Shown here: piece after piece, positions 5,708 through 6,340 of the stretch | Position numbering within the stretch: the stretch's first letter is position 1 | Layout: every line of letters begins with the position of its first letter | From: Verrucomicrobiota bacterium | GTDB taxonomy: Bacteria > Verrucomicrobiota > Kiritimatiellia > B70-G9 | Direction: 5' to 3' | Assembly (NCBI GenBank): GCA_003641465.1 | Contig: QNAJ01000089.1 | Span: 1 to 6,340 of the forward strand | Length of the DNA stretch: 6,340 bases | The notes under the pieces: model-generated | The model's input: the letters and a program-made list of their open reading frames with translations, nothing else | Database searches by the model: none | Told to the model about the DNA's origin: nothing | Position numbers and translations under genes: made by a program

Positions 5708-6340
5708 GATGCCTCCGTCGAAACCCCTGCCTTTTGTAAACGCAAATACACCTCGGATACCTCCATGCTCTTATACGCAAGATCGCGCAAAACCCGTTCC
5801 CAAGCGGTCCGTCGAAGTTGAGGAATATGTTCCCAAAGGCTTTGATCTAAACTGCATTTCCAGGCGGCGCACAGGATATCAACGAGGTTCTCGTATTCAG
5901 TTGTTGGAACAACCCATTTCTTGAACCTGTCAGCAATCTTGCCAACCTTTTGCACGTCCCGAATAGGAATCTTTTTCGTGTCCGCAATTTGTTGTACGCG
6001 ATGCAGAAGATCGGGGAAACATGATTCGGAGACTGTGTCGGCGATTGAAACCAGAAACGCCGTTGTGGGATCTGTGGGGTCATCCTCTGGCAGGAAGCTT
6101 TCAGTAAAGTCTTGGGGGATGTCGACCTTTAGGGCCTCAGCCGCTCTTCTGAGAAGCAATATGCGTTTAGTGATCTTCGGGTAGCGCAATGATCTCTGGC
6201 TGCCATTTCCGGGAGCAAGCAAATAGGAAAACGCATGCAAATATGATTCCGCGAACAAACGAACGCCCATGATATCACAAAAAATCTCCTCGATTTGAAG
6301 CATGGCCCATTGCCGCGCAGGCTCCCACGTACGTTGTATA
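5704..6340 (-). CDS. Unidentified protein, possibly C-terminal part of a zinc metallopeptidase-like protein (5' partial)
   Basis: The frame is open from the right window edge to the TGA at 5704-5706, at least 211 residues. An internal ATG at 6301-6303 is probably not the start: it has no Shine-Dalgarno, and the reading continues upstream without a stop (IQRTWEPARQWA before that Met). The visible N-terminal part, QIEEIFCDIMGVRLFAESY, then a Leu-rich helix and RYPKITKRILLLRRAAEAL, resembles the segment after HExxH in gluzincin-type peptidases. There a Glu in an ExxxD helix is the third zinc ligand and is followed by a (H)P-x-x-x-R-I helix. The HExxH itself would lie outside the window, so this is inference. 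The C-terminal ~120 residues are helical and unrecognised. There is no signal peptide or membrane segment in the visible part. It is translationally coupled to the dcd-like gene, which suggests a shared function. Confidence 0.6.
   Translation of the reverse strand, partial: IQRTWEPARQWAMLQIEEIFCDIMGVRLFAESYLHAFSYLLAPGNGSQRSLRYPKITKRILLLRRAAEALKVDIPQDFTESFLPEDDPTDPTTAFLVSIADTVSESCFPDLLHRVQQIADTKKIPIRDVQKVGKIADRFKKWVVPTTEYENLVDILCAAWKCSLDQSLWEHIPQLRRTAWERVLRDLAYKSMEVSEVYLRLQKAGVSTEAS
5712..5717 (-). promoter_or_regulatory. Ribosome binding site of the dcd-like gene
   Basis: The minus-strand reading is CGGAGG, lying 4 nt before the GTG start and inside the final codons of the upstream gene. It supports the unusual GTG start and the overlapping-stop arrangement. 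Confidence 0.75.

Noticed and set aside
1..6340. tRNA genes, CRISPR arrays, insertion sequences, integrases
   Set aside because: No T-loop consensus, regularly spaced repeats, transposase-like frames or terminal inverted repeats were found by eye on either strand.

Overview
The window looks like chromosomal DNA of a Gram-negative bacterium. It encodes a secreted glycosidase-like protein and an eight-stranded outer-membrane barrel next to housekeeping genes. A large multi-domain family 10 glycosidase-like (GHL10) protein of this architecture is, as far as I recall, common in PVC-group and related anaerobic bacteria (Kiritimatiellota, Lentisphaerota, Planctomycetota). That placement is inference: no rRNA or marker phylogeny can be done from here.

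Layout from left to right. Positions 1-1321 (minus strand) hold the conserved pair pyrH-frr: UMP kinase followed 14 bp later by ribosome recycling factor, whose last codon or so is cut by the window edge. A good sigma70-type promoter lies just upstream of pyrH. Positions 1481-3871 (minus) encode a 796-residue exported protein with an N-terminal beta-sandwich-like part, a glutamine-amidotransferase-like middle and a C-terminal GHL10 glycosidase-like domain. A 162-bp divergent promoter region separates it from a small outer-membrane beta-barrel gene on the plus strand (4034-4567). Positions 4568-5074 contain no convincing gene and only weak hairpins. Positions 5075-6340 (minus) carry a translationally coupled two-gene unit: a gene open to the right edge, tentatively the C-terminal part of a zinc metallopeptidase-like protein, and a divergent dCTP deaminase/dUTPase-fold protein.

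The left part (1-4567) reads as GC-rich with ordinary housekeeping and envelope genes. The right part is visibly more A/T-rich and looks accessory. The Dcd-like protein keeps the family's catalytic Glu but has His where canonical members have Asp in the substrate-binding loop. It is tied to an unfamiliar partner, so this pair is the most likely place for an uncharacterised system. Its upstream part lies outside the window.
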